The notes under the pieces are model-generated. The model was given only the letters and a program-made list of their open reading frames with translations. It made no database searches and had not been told where the DNA came from. Positions 1 through 10,245 of a DNA stretch of 64,000 nucleotides are shown here, one piece after another (positions within the stretch are counted from its first letter, which is position 1; each line of letters begins with the position of its first letter). This stretch comes from Acytostelium subglobosum LB1 (lineage: Eukaryota > Evosea > Eumycetozoa > Acytosteliales > Acytosteliaceae). The stretch is taken from positions 1,139,396 to 1,203,395 of the forward strand of contig NW_012236531.1 of the NCBI RefSeq assembly GCF_000787575.1, written 5' to 3'. The position numbers were made by a program, and so were the translations under genes.

Positions 1-2309
1 TCCAAGAATACAATCTTGGACAATCTTGTTGACAACGATCAATGGAAGTGTGAACAATGATTGTGATGGTGATCGTGATCGTGATCTTGATGATGGTGTG
101 ATCAACAATTGATTCCTCTTGAACTCTTTGAAGAGTTGTCGTTGATCATTGATGAGTTGTTCGTCTGCGCGGTGGTCAAGTGTGCTCAAGAGTAACAGTT
201 TGCATCGCTTGAAGTTGAAGCCGAGAGTCTGCATGAGGTAGGCATACTTGAGGAAGTGGAACACAGGGCGTGTGAGATGTCCAACATGGATGAGTTGATC
301 CTGTAACTTGGTGCCATTGATGGTAACATGTGGCCGTGGTGGATATGTTTGACGTCCATCCATCATTATATCAATGTATTGGATCCATGTCTCGATTGGA
401 TCTGAGCAGGAATTGATGAATGATACCAAAGTCTTTGTGTCAGTAGATCGTTCAAAGTTTATAAGAATGGAATGCACTTTCTTATCATCGATCAATGATT
501 GCTGTTGACATTTGGTGAGTAGATCAAAGTTGGACAATGATCTGTGTGTATATATACCGCCAATGACGGCCTTGAGCTCCGATGAGTATTTGTTGATGAC
601 TATGTCGTTCAGAGTCAGTGTTTGATCATCTTGGGCTGTGCGATATAGAAGGAAAACCAAACCTTGATACAAGTGGTTGATGTTGTTTGTGATCTCGTAT
701 GCAGTTATTAGACCTCTGGCTATCAAATGATCTTGTTCCTGTTTCTCAACATAAGGAATGTAGATCTTGTCCAAGTCGATTGTAAAGAAGATATTTCTGT
801 TATTGATCAATTGATATGGGAGTGGTTTACCTGCCTCCTTGTAACAACTTGTGATCCCATCGAGCAGGATCATTGACCTCAATTTCTGAAAGTCAAAGTT
901 GAACTTGGAATATTTGATTGATTGATTGAGTTAGTGAGTGGAATGGTTCCAACGATCAAGGGGGACAATAACATACATTGAGGAATGATGGACCCATCAG
1001 CTTGATCAATGTGTTGGCATATTGATCTGGCAATGAATTAATGTACTTGTTAAAGTATGGCTCGATTGGCTTGATGTGGCACATCAATATTTGGAAGAGA
1101 GTAAATGGATGTGTATCCTTCTCCAGGCATTCTATAACTCGTTGTTGTTGTTGTTGATCATCTTCCAGGCCCCTCATCACAATATCCAACACATCACTTA
1201 TCATGTTGGAAGGAGGGAGGTAACCGGTCCAGCTCACACTGTTGCTATTGATAGTGATGATGAAGTCAAACACCACTTGTTTGTGTTCGTTGTTGTTGAG
1301 TAACTTGGAATGAGGCTTGTCTTGTATCATTGTCAAATAGATCAACTTGGCATATTTGGTATGGTTGCGATTTCCACCATCAACGAGGAACCATTTGTTC
1401 ATCCTGTCCTCCAGTCTGGCATTTCCAAGCGATGATGATATATGTTGGTACTTACTCAACATCTCTGGATATCGCTCGTTGAGTTGATTGTGGTACGGCA
1501 GCTGATTGATTGATCCAATCATCAAAGCGGCATAGTGATCGATCACTTTGGTCATGTTACAATCATTGTCATCATCTACATCATCCACGATCATGCCAGC
1601 GATGTGATTGAGTAGGTCCTGATCGTAAAGAATGGGAATGATGCAAGTGCCAGGCTGTATCACGGGTCGAGTTTTACACTTGTTTGTGGCAATGATGAGC
1701 AATGCCAACAACAGGTCTGTCAAGGTGATCTTCACGCCAGGCAATGTCGACAACTGAACAATATTGATGATCTTGCCTCCATCATTATGTGGACATCTCG
1801 TTACAAATGTGATGGCGTCCAACATGCTCATGATCAATGGTCGAATGATATGTGAATCCTTGTGAAGCTGGTTGATGTGATCAAAGGGTGGTGAGTATGG
1901 AATGATTCGAGTGTCCATCATTCAATCAATCAATCAATCAATCAATCGATCTACTACATACATTTGAGAGTTGGGGCAATGCATTGATGATATCAACTGT
2001 GGAGTTGAGTTGAGTCAATATGTGATGTTGATGTTGATGACCACCTGATCGATGTTTGATCAGATCTGGCCACTCCTTTGACTTGGACTCCTCAGCAGCA
2101 CACTGATTGAGTTTATTCATTGACTCCTCCATTCTATTCTGTTGCATAAGTACATGTGATTTACTAGCTTGATAATTATCCTGTTCATAATCATATTCTC
2201 GTTCCCATGACAACAGTACACTAATTGATGAATCACTCCTTGTATCATCATTGGCATCATCTTCATGATCATTATTATGATCATGGTCATTGTCATTAGA
2301 TTGATCCAT
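1..2309 (-). CDS. Hypothetical dictyostelid protein, 3' end beyond window
   Basis: Three exons fit on the minus strand: 1962-2309, 977-1867 and 1-885, the last still open at the window edge. The introns (1868-1961 and 886-976) have GTATGT donors and CAG acceptors, and both joins are phase 0, giving about 708 visible residues. The N-terminus is Asp/Asn/His-rich low complexity. The middle has a hydrophobic Leu/Ile helix (TDLLLALLIIATN) and an acidic DDVDDDND stretch. Near the edge is an RSRSRSPSQ tract followed by LPLIVVNKIVQDCILG, a pattern reminiscent of the short F-box-like helices in amoeba repeat proteins. I do not recognise a catalytic domain and assign no function. The start at 2309 is the first ATG of the open frame and follows an AT-rich leader. 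Confidence 0.7.
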
Positions 2310-3044
2310 TATTGTTTGTTATTATCTGTTTTAAACATAAAGGAGGAGAATGAATGAAAGTGTTTGATCATGATCAAAGTATGAGTGTGTGCTTTTATAA
2401 GAGGGGTTGGGGTTGTGTGTTGGAATGATTCCATAAACAATCAATCATTTCACACACCAATATTGAACTTCCAACTGATCAATCATGAGCACTTCGATCA
2501 CAGCAGTCTGACACATAAACCCCAAGTACCAAGATGGCCCTGAGTATTGGGTGTAGTGATGGATGATGAAGGAAAAAGGTCGACGTAGTGCTTGGACGAT
2601 TGATAGAGTTCCAATTCCATATTTGTAACCTGTTCAGATAACCTGGTTCATCGAGGGTATATGAGAACCTGAACCAACTTGTTAAAGATGAGCTTGTTTA
2701 GATCTATCCACAAACACTTTGTTCAACACTTCCTCAGAAGAGTAATGTTGAGCTTCCATTCTTTCCTGATCAGGCCATAAAACACCCCATTTTGCCCAAC
2801 CACGTGCATGTCATCAAGTAGTTCGTGTGATTTTTCCAACAGCCTTTCACTTCCTTTTGGCGCGACCAACTCAAAAGCGAACATCAATCCTGATACCGAA
2901 CCCGCACCCCCTCACAACTCATCGCCAACCCAACACCCCAACGCGCCCAATTCCAAAAAGCATTTAAGATGCAGTCCTTGCATTCGATTCCAATGTCAAT
3001 CTACTACTTACTTCGAACAAACAAACAAATAATATATGTAAAGA
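2310..3044. other. Intergenic region between divergent genes
   Basis: This stretch separates the starts of two divergent genes and must hold both promoters. It contains one exact GGAANNNTTCC motif (2422-2432) and a small inverted repeat (GGTTC/GAACC near 2644-2675). A 74-codon open frame at 2808 shows no domain and looks like chance. I see no RNA gene. Confidence 0.5.
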
Positions 3045-5265
3045 ATGAATACAACTTCAACGACAACGACAACAACATCATTAATATTTAATGAGTCAAT
3101 TATTAAAGAAGAGTTGTTGAGATCAATCGATGATCTGTCAATGCGTGGACTATATCTTGGCGCCAAATGGTCATGCGAACAGCTCACTTCACTAGATAAC
3201 AATATATTCTTAGTCAATAGACTTGCACATATCAACAACAATGTATCACTTGTGAGTGTCGACACTCCAATGTCAATCATACCTTCATCAACATCAACAT
3301 CAACATCACAAATGTCACCCAACTACTATCATCAATCATCACCATCACCATCACAATCACCATCACAAACATCACAATGGATATGTCGCGCTCATCCATC
3401 AGCCGAATGTATAACATATTGTGCAGATTGTAGCGCAGCGATCTGTCAACATTGCATCACGATACACTCGCGACATCGATTCGTGTCGCTGGACGACCCC
3501 TCTTTGAACAGCGCCAAGCACCGTCGTCTGCAGCTGCCGCTGTACGGCAGCGAGGAGCATGCCAAGCTGCTGCTGGCCAAGTCCTTCTTCGAGCTGAAGG
3601 AGTATCTGCGCTGCGCCGACGTACTCACGATGAGCAAGTGCTGCACGTCGTCCGTCTCCAGGTTCCTGCGCATCTATTCACTGTATCTGGCGTATGAGAA
3701 GCGCTCACAGGAGGAAAGCATCGTGGCCAGCGCGCAAGATCCAGCACAGGCAGCCGCCGCGTCGACGGGCGCGTTTGGCGCCGACCCCAGCACCACCAGC
3801 GACTTGAAGCCTGCGTCCCAGGGCGACGCCAACTCTCCGACCTCTCACTTTAAGACGGTGAGCAAGGAGATGCAACAGCTTGCGCAGCAGCTCGAGCAGT
3901 GGCTGGGCGAGTACGTGGACATTGAGCAGCAAGACCCCTTCCTTTTGTACATATACGCGGCGATCCTCAAGCAAAAGAACGACGTGGCGGGTGCCAAGTC
4001 TGCGCTGGTGCGCTCCGTCACTCACTACCCGTGCAACTGGTCGGCCTGGCTCGACCTGGCATCACTCTGCAATGACATCCACTCAGTGTCCCAGCTCATC
4101 CTTCCCGATCACTTCATGAAGGAGTTCTTCTTTGCGCACGTCACTCAAGAGCTTCATCAAAACAAAGAGTCACTCCAAATGTACGCTGCACTCTCCAAGA
4201 CATTCCCCAGGTCCAACTACATCCTTGCTCAGACTGCCATTGGAAATTACAATATTAGAGGTATGTTTGATTACATTTGATCGACACTTGGAACCATTCA
4301 ACCGACTCATACACACACTAACACCATCATCAACATCATCCAGCATATGACATTGGCGAGGAATTGTTTGGACAACTGTTGGAACGCGAGCCACATAGAT
4401 TAGAAAGCATTGATATATACAGTAATATACTTTATGTACATAACAACAAATCAAAGCTAAGTGTGTTGGCACATAGGGCAATGGCCACTGAGAAGTATTG
4501 CCCAGAGACATGTTGTATCATTGGCAATTACTACAGTCTGCGACTTGAGCATGAGAAGGCCATCCTCTACTTCCAACGTGCACTCAAACTTAATGACAAG
4601 TACTTGGCGGGTAAGTCCATCCACACTCTGGAATCATTCCATCAATCAATCAATCATTCACTCACTCAATCACTCAATCATTAATAGCTTGGACACTGAT
4701 TGGACATGAATACTTGGAGATAAAGAATGTTGGCGCAGCGATCAATGCATATAGACGTGCTGTGGACATCAATCCAAAGGAGTACCGTGCTTGGTATGGA
4801 CTGGGCCAGACGTACCAACTGCTGAAACAACCTTTGTACTCGCTGTTCTACTTCCAAAAGGCAACGTCACTGAGGCCGTATGATCCAAGGATGTGGTGCT
4901 CCGTCGCCGGCTGCTACGAGATTCTTGAACGCATCCCCGACGCCATTCGCTGTTATGAACGTGCCGAGGACAACTTTGATCGTGAGCGAGTGGCCTTATC
5001 AAAGTTGGCCAAGCTCTACCAGGACATGCAAAGGTATGAAGAGGCGGCACACTACTATCGCAAGAATCTACATCATCGCGACGCTGAGAAGATCGATGGC
5101 CAAGAGACAATCGACGCGCTACTCTTCCTGGCCAACTACCACAAGAACATTGGTGAGCTTGATCAAGCCGAGAAGTATTGTCTCAGACTATTGGACTATG
5201 CTGGACCAGAGAAAGAAGAGGCCAAAGCTTTGCTGCGTGATGTACATTCTTGCAATAAACAGTAA
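3045..5265 (+). CDS. anapc8: Anaphase-promoting complex subunit 8 (CDC23) with inserted B-box
   Basis: Exons 3045-4260, 4344-4610 and 4688-5265 give 686 residues. APC8 is a TPR scaffold subunit of the anaphase-promoting complex, the nuclear ubiquitin ligase that triggers mitotic exit. The family signature is clear: RGLYLGAKWSCEQL near the N-terminus, LAKSFFELKEYLRCADVL, then MKEFFFAHVTQEL, ETCCIIGNYYSLR, EKAILYFQRALKLN and YRAWYGLGQTYQLLKQP in the TPR array. The oddity is a B-box zinc finger inserted between the N-terminal helix and the first TPR: C114, H117, C126, C129, C134, C137, H141 and H144, spaced C-x2-H-x8-C-x2-C-x4-C-x2-C-x3-H-x2-H. Base composition is noticeably GC-richer from about 3480 to 4100. 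Intron 2 carries GGAATCATTCC. Confidence 0.93.
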
Positions 5266-5593
5266 CCATATCAACTCCGGCCATTATCCATGTGTGATTG
5301 ATTGATTATTTGTTTGATTGTAATAATTATATAATTATGAATAAACAAATAATATATATAATTTGATCAAAAAACTAGAGGATGGCTTTTTTGGGAAAGG
5401 TCCTTCGAGTTTTTAGATCTGTTATTGAGGTCCTTTTCGGGACCAGATTTTTTTTTTTCGTGGACAGACATGAGAGGACAAGCAACCTCACATGGTCTAC
5501 AATGCTACCTCATAGCTTACTACTCCAATCAATCAATCACACACATACATACATACACATACACACAACTCAAACAACAGACTTACATTCAAA
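5266..5593. other. Intergenic region with short hairpin and T-tract
   Basis: It holds the APC8 3' end and the promoter of the secreted-protein gene. Near 5430-5447 there is a GGTCC...GGACC hairpin followed by a T10 tract. Otherwise it is AT-rich with CA-repeat-like sequence just before the start codon. Confidence 0.45.
5340..5345 (+). terminator. Putative poly(A) signal of the APC8 gene
   Basis: AATAAA lies about 75 bp after the stop codon in AT-rich sequence. Confidence 0.5.
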
Positions 5594-6520
5594 ATGAATA
5601 CCAGATCACTTTTGTTGGTGATCGCTCTTGCCATTGCAATCTTGGCAACTTTGACGACTTCCCAACTACAACAAGGTAAAACTACATCCACCACTAAAGA
5701 GGAGTTTGTAGCAAAGATCGATAAATACCTTGACCAGGAGGGTTTGTTTGGTTCTCATGCCATCCACTTGGAAGCAGAGGAATTGTTCCGTGGCGCATTG
5801 AAGCGCATCCGTGAGAGATTGGTCAGCCCACCTCCTCTTCCACTTCCACATCCACTGCCAACCGACTTTGTGCCACCCATTTACAATCAGACTGTTATCG
5901 ACGCCTTTGCCAGCAAGACCCTGCTCAACCCACCCGTGAACCTCACCTACAACCCATACTCGATCGCCGGCTTCAACACAACTCAGAACGACTCTGTGTG
6001 CGCAGTATACTATCCAGACGAGAGCGATCGCTCCACCTACTACCTTGTCAACTTTACCTCTGCTGCCGAGGCCGAGGCCAACGGTGCCTTTGTCACACAT
6101 CTCCACACATGTGGCCTGTGCTCCACCACCAAGGACCTGTCGTCCTACATGCAGTACATGGACCTGACCAGTCCGATCCGTGACTGCGCCATCGTCACAT
6201 TCGTCTCCAACGAAGAGTCGCTCGAGTGTATGATGCACTCTGTTGGCTTCACTTACGACTGTGCCGTCATCTGGCTTTACGACGCACTCAACACTCGTGC
6301 CGACTGCAAGGACATCTGTATCTACGACTACATTATGCACACGCCAAACAACCTTCCACCCAACTCGACCAATCTCAACCCATGTCTTCAATGTGATGAG
6401 GACAAGAGTGGACCAGTGTTCAAGGCAGTGGCTGGCCGTACTCGTCGTGACAGTGGATTGAGAAGTGCCATCAACAGACCACCAAGTTCAATCTACAACA
6501 TCACTCATTATTACTACTGA
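5594..6520 (+). CDS. Secreted Cys-rich glycoprotein, unknown function
   Basis: A single exon of 308 residues. The first ~23 residues (NTRSLLLVIALAIAILATL) are a classic signal peptide, so the product should enter the secretory pathway. A proline-rich spacer (PPPLPLPHPLP) follows. The C-terminal half has a conserved-looking cysteine pattern, including HTCGLC, IRDC, LECMM, YDC, CKDIC and CLQC, together with several N-glycosylation sequons (NQT, NLT, NTT, NFT, NST, NIT). There is no hydrophobic C-terminal tail, so soluble secretion is more likely than a GPI anchor. The CGLCSTTKDLSSYM segment resembles a cysteine motif I associate with uncharacterised secreted proteins of protists; I cannot name a function. 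Confidence 0.85.
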   Translation: MNTRSLLLVIALAIAILATLTTSQLQQGKTTSTTKEEFVAKIDKYLDQEGLFGSHAIHLEAEELFRGALKRIRERLVSPPPLPLPHPLPTDFVPPIYNQTVIDAFASKTLLNPPVNLTYNPYSIAGFNTTQNDSVCAVYYPDESDRSTYYLVNFTSAAEAEANGAFVTHLHTCGLCSTTKDLSSYMQYMDLTSPIRDCAIVTFVSNEESLECMMHSVGFTYDCAVIWLYDALNTRADCKDICIYDYIMHTPNNLPPNSTNLNPCLQCDEDKSGPVFKAVAGRTRRDSGLRSAINRPPSSIYNITHYYY

Positions 6521-6585
6521 TCAATCATTCGATCAATCGATCACTCGCGATACTAGTTCCAGCAATCAATCAATTTGATTGTATG

Positions 6586-6591
6586 AATAAA
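6586..6591 (+). terminator. Putative poly(A) signal
   Basis: AATAAA about 65 bp after the stop of the secreted-protein gene. The surrounding AATAAACTTGTAT recurs after the F-BAR/RhoGAP gene at 57406. Confidence 0.5.
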
Positions 6592-6740
6592 CTTGTATTC
6601 CCTCCCTCCCCTCCAGTATCCATTAAGTGTTTCCGTGTGTTTCCATGTGTTTCCAACTGGAAACAAACAAAACAAAAAGGTTAAGTTTATGTGAGTCTGT
6701 GTTATGTGATTGGTCCATTCATGTGATTGCTTGATTGTTG

Positions 6741-9700
6741 CTATTGTTGTTGCGATGATGATGTGGCCGGTGAGTTGGGCACAGCTGGCGCATAAGAGTT
6801 GAGAGATATTGGAATGGGAGGTGGTGTCGATGGTGTGTTTACAATGTTGTTGTTGGCGGTCGTAGTAGGGGCTGGTGTTGTTTGTTTCTTCTTGCCAAAT
6901 ATTCCGCCCCATAGACCAGTGGACTCGCTGTTGGCGGCAGCAACAGCGGGTGCCTTGTTTGCGCTGTGTGTTGGAGGTGTCGATGGTGAGCCAGTAGTGC
7001 TGGAGGACATGGATGGTGAGCCATTGTGCGCTGATGACGTCGTCAGTGATGACGAAGACTTTGGCGTCGAATATGTAGGCGCACTTGTGCTAGAGCCGCC
7101 CATTAACTTGACCGGTGTCTGTTCGGACGCGATGGGAGTGGTAGTGTTGCCTGATGAGGATGTGCCTCCTCTGATTGGTCGTACAATCCTCGCGCCAGAC
7201 TCTGGTGCGGACTTCTTGTGCTCGGTGCTCATCGTCTTGTACCTGAGCAGCTCTACACTCTGCTTGTTCAGTTGCGCCTGTGTCTCTTGCAAAGCGTTCT
7301 CCAAACTGAGAATGTGCTCGGTCTTGAGCGACATCTGCTTGCTAGCACGCTGTGCGTCCAGCCTCAGCTTGCTGATCTCGATCGACAGTTGTTGCTTGAT
7401 CGAAGTCATCTCGTCCAGCTTGGACTGCACCGAGTTGGCATCCTGGTCGTCGGCGTTCATCTTGGCTGCACGCTTCAGACGCTCGGACAGCGTGGCGTTC
7501 CTGTCCTTGAACTCGGCCAGCAAAAAGTCATAGTCGATCACCTGCTGGCAGCGCGCCTCCAGGTCGCTGAGCAGGGCCTCCTTCATCACACCAAAAGCCT
7601 TCAGCTTCTGGCTCGTCTGCTCGCGTATAGTGTTCAGATCCTCCTCCATTCTCGCCTTCATCTCCTGCTCGATACTGCTCGTCTTGGCATTTAGTCTCTT
7701 GTTCTCGCTTCTCAAGTTCTCCAGCGCGGCCTTCATGTCGCCATTCTCGTTCAGCAACTTCTTCATCTGTTCGGCCTGCAGCATAACCTCTGAGGGTGTC
7801 TCCTCCATCGATGCACTGTTGGTCGTCTCTGATTGGTCCAGGTTCTCAGAAGCATTCTCTGGTTTGTCGCTCTCCTGTTTAGCAGAGGCGTGTTCCTCTG
7901 TTGATTGTCTGACAGCCACAGCTGTGGCTGCTGCAGCAGCGGCTGTTGCCGCTTCGAGTTGCGCCTTGAGGGACTCAACAGTCGACTCCAAGTCGGTAAT
8001 CTTATCCTTCATGCCGTTGTTCTCCTCTTGGAGTGCGAGGTTGACTGCTGGAGCTGAAAGACTGCCACGTGGCGAAGCTGGTGTGCCAGCCGACAGCTTT
8101 GTTCGCTGCAACATCTTGATCTGAGCTTCCATCTCTGTCCACTCCTCATTGTGTTTGGTCACGGACAATGATGCGTCCTCCACTGTCATTGGACTTGATG
8201 TTACCACCGTGCTACTCTGGCCCTTAGCTGCCTCTTCCAACTGTGCTTTCAGCGTTGTGTTCTCCGTGGTCAACTCTTCAATCAACAACGACTGTTCAGT
8301 CGCGTCATAGTTCACCTGCTCCAACTGTATCTTCATCTCTGATAGCTGTCCCAACAAGAAATCGCTCTCCTATTAAGTTTGTAAAGTTGGTTAGTAAGTT
8401 GAGTTGTGCTGGACTGTCTGGCAGACTGGCTGGGCTGATCCCGCCCAGGTGACTAACATACATTAACAAACTGTGATGTCCTTGCTGACTCTTCTTTGAG
8501 TGTGGCGATATGATGGATGTGTGTTTCCAACTCTTGTTCCTTGTCTTTGAGTTGGATTATTTGTGAGTCGAGTTGCTCTGCCAACTCCTTCTTCTCCTCC
8601 TCCTTCTGGAACAACTGTTTCTCCAACGCAATGCACTTCTCCTTCAATGTCTGCAGGTCTCCACTATCACCAGAGCCTGCACTTCCACTTGCTCCAGGCC
8701 TCGACGAGGCAACGCCAGAGACTGACTCGATCTCCTTGATGTAGACCTTGAGACTCTCGATCTCCTTCTCGGCCTTGGACAGCAGGATTTTGAGTTCGGC
8801 AGCACTGCGCTCCTGATTGATCTTGGCCTTGTTCTTGATGTTCTTGGCACGACTACCAAAGCGCAGTGTTGAGATGGTCTCCACCTCGTTGTAGCTGCTG
8901 GGCGAGCAGTTTATAATGAGTGTTGTTCGCGAGTTACCACCGAGTGACTCTTGCAACACTCTGGTGAGCTTGGAATCACGATAGGGGATATGTGCCGACT
9001 TGCCATCTGTTAGAGCATTGATCACATTGCCCAGTGATGACAATGACTTGTTGATCATCTTTGCTTCGTCCAATGTCAGACCCTGTGCGCCGGTCTTGGC
9101 CACCTTCTCTGAGCCTGCCAAATCCACCAAGTACAGCTTGCCATTCTTCAACGATCCCTCCTTCAAGTTCTTCTGTTGAATCGACAAGATGAATATGCTG
9201 TGACTTCTAGATGACTCGGCGTTCATGTCTTAGGGTGGATGTGTCAGTCCAGGTCACGTGATTGTCCGCTCATTCAATCAATCAAACATACTTGTTGAGG
9301 CAATGGCACGGTTGGCCTGACCTGTTCTCATGACTTCGAGGATGTCGTCTTCGCGATAGATGTAGACCTCGGTGGTGCCCTCGACCCAGACACCCTTGGC
9401 CTTCTCCTCGCGCACTTTGAGATTGTCCTTGCGAATGTCGAGCAAGTCGCGAATCTTCTCCATGTAGATCTCGATGTAGGATGCCTTGACAATGAACTCA
9501 ATGTTCTCATCGGCCTTCTTGATACAATCGAATACAGTGTTGATCATACGAGGGATCACACCCTTGAGCTCTGGATCGTCAATCGATGGACCTTGCATGG
9601 TATGTGTCTTACCAGACGATGTCTGGCCATACACAAATATCGTTCCATTATAACCCTGCATGATATCCTCAATGACAGGCTTGGCAGCATCGTCATATAC

Positions 9701-9979
9701 ATCCTTCTGTGAGTTCTTCTCTGTATATATCCTATCGAATGTGAATGAATGATTGGCTCCTTCATTGCCCTAAGAGTTGTGATTGATTGATCGATTGTTT
9801 GGGTTGGGGTCGAGGGTGAGGGCGAGGGTTAGGGTTGGGGTCGAGGGTCCATGGATGGGATCACTTACCTTTATGTTTACAGTTAGACCATCATTAACTT
9901 CGACGATTGAGCAACCTCCTTGAGCCAACTCAATCTTATTCTGTGGCCTGAACCTACAAACCACACGAATTGAAGACAT
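6741..9979 (-). CDS. kif3: Kinesin-1 heavy chain (conventional kinesin, Kif3-like)
   Basis: Exons 9869-9979, 9292-9769, 8462-9228 and 6741-8369 (minus strand) give 994 residues. The N-terminal motor domain has the P-loop GQTSSGKT (about residues 85-92), switch [10 protein letters not shown] and switch II DLAGSE, so it is an ATP-driven plus-end microtubule motor. The long remainder is coiled coil rich in Glu/Gln/Leu. Near residues 846-854 is RIVRPIRGG, matching the conserved IAK-type autoinhibitory tail motif of conventional and fungal-type kinesins, which argues for the kinesin-1 family. A Ser/Thr/Pro-rich tail ends the protein. Intron 1 contains an unusual G/C-skewed telomere-like stretch (sense strand C-rich). 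The name kif3 follows the Dictyostelium kinesin-1; the class is surer than the symbol. Confidence 0.93.
9800..9850. repeat. G-rich degenerate telomere-like tract in kinesin intron 1
   Basis: On the plus strand this reads as repeated GGGTT, GAGGGT and GGGTTAGGG units, with at least four runs of three or more G. It lies inside the first intron of the kinesin gene, so the transcript carries the C-rich strand. Confidence 0.6.
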
Positions 9980-10245
9980 CTTCTATCTCTCTCTCTAATC
10001 TTGGTATTAATTATTTGATTGATTGATTGATTAATAATGAATGAGTGAGTGTAGTATGTACAACAAGGTCTTAAATGAATAATCAAAGTCTTATTCTTTT
10101 GATCAGTGTTTAGATGAGGAGGACTCGTGTGTGAGGTCCACAGATATTTTTGCGTTTGCCGATTTTGATCAAACTTTTCTTTGATTGATTTTGTGTCACA
10201 ACAATTATTATTTTGATTGAATGAATACAATTGTTTATTAAATAA

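Noticed and set aside
2808-3032. 74-codon frame upstream of APC8
   Set aside because: Low complexity, no homology I recognise, and it ends in the APC8 leader.
5666-6391. 241-codon open frame on the minus strand opposite the secreted-protein gene
   Set aside because: It is the antisense shadow of a gene with signal peptide and cysteine motifs; it has no domain and biased Val/Gly composition.
6799-7533. 244-codon plus-strand frame
   Set aside because: Antisense to the kinesin coiled-coil and tail exon; the minus-strand frame is clearly the coding one.
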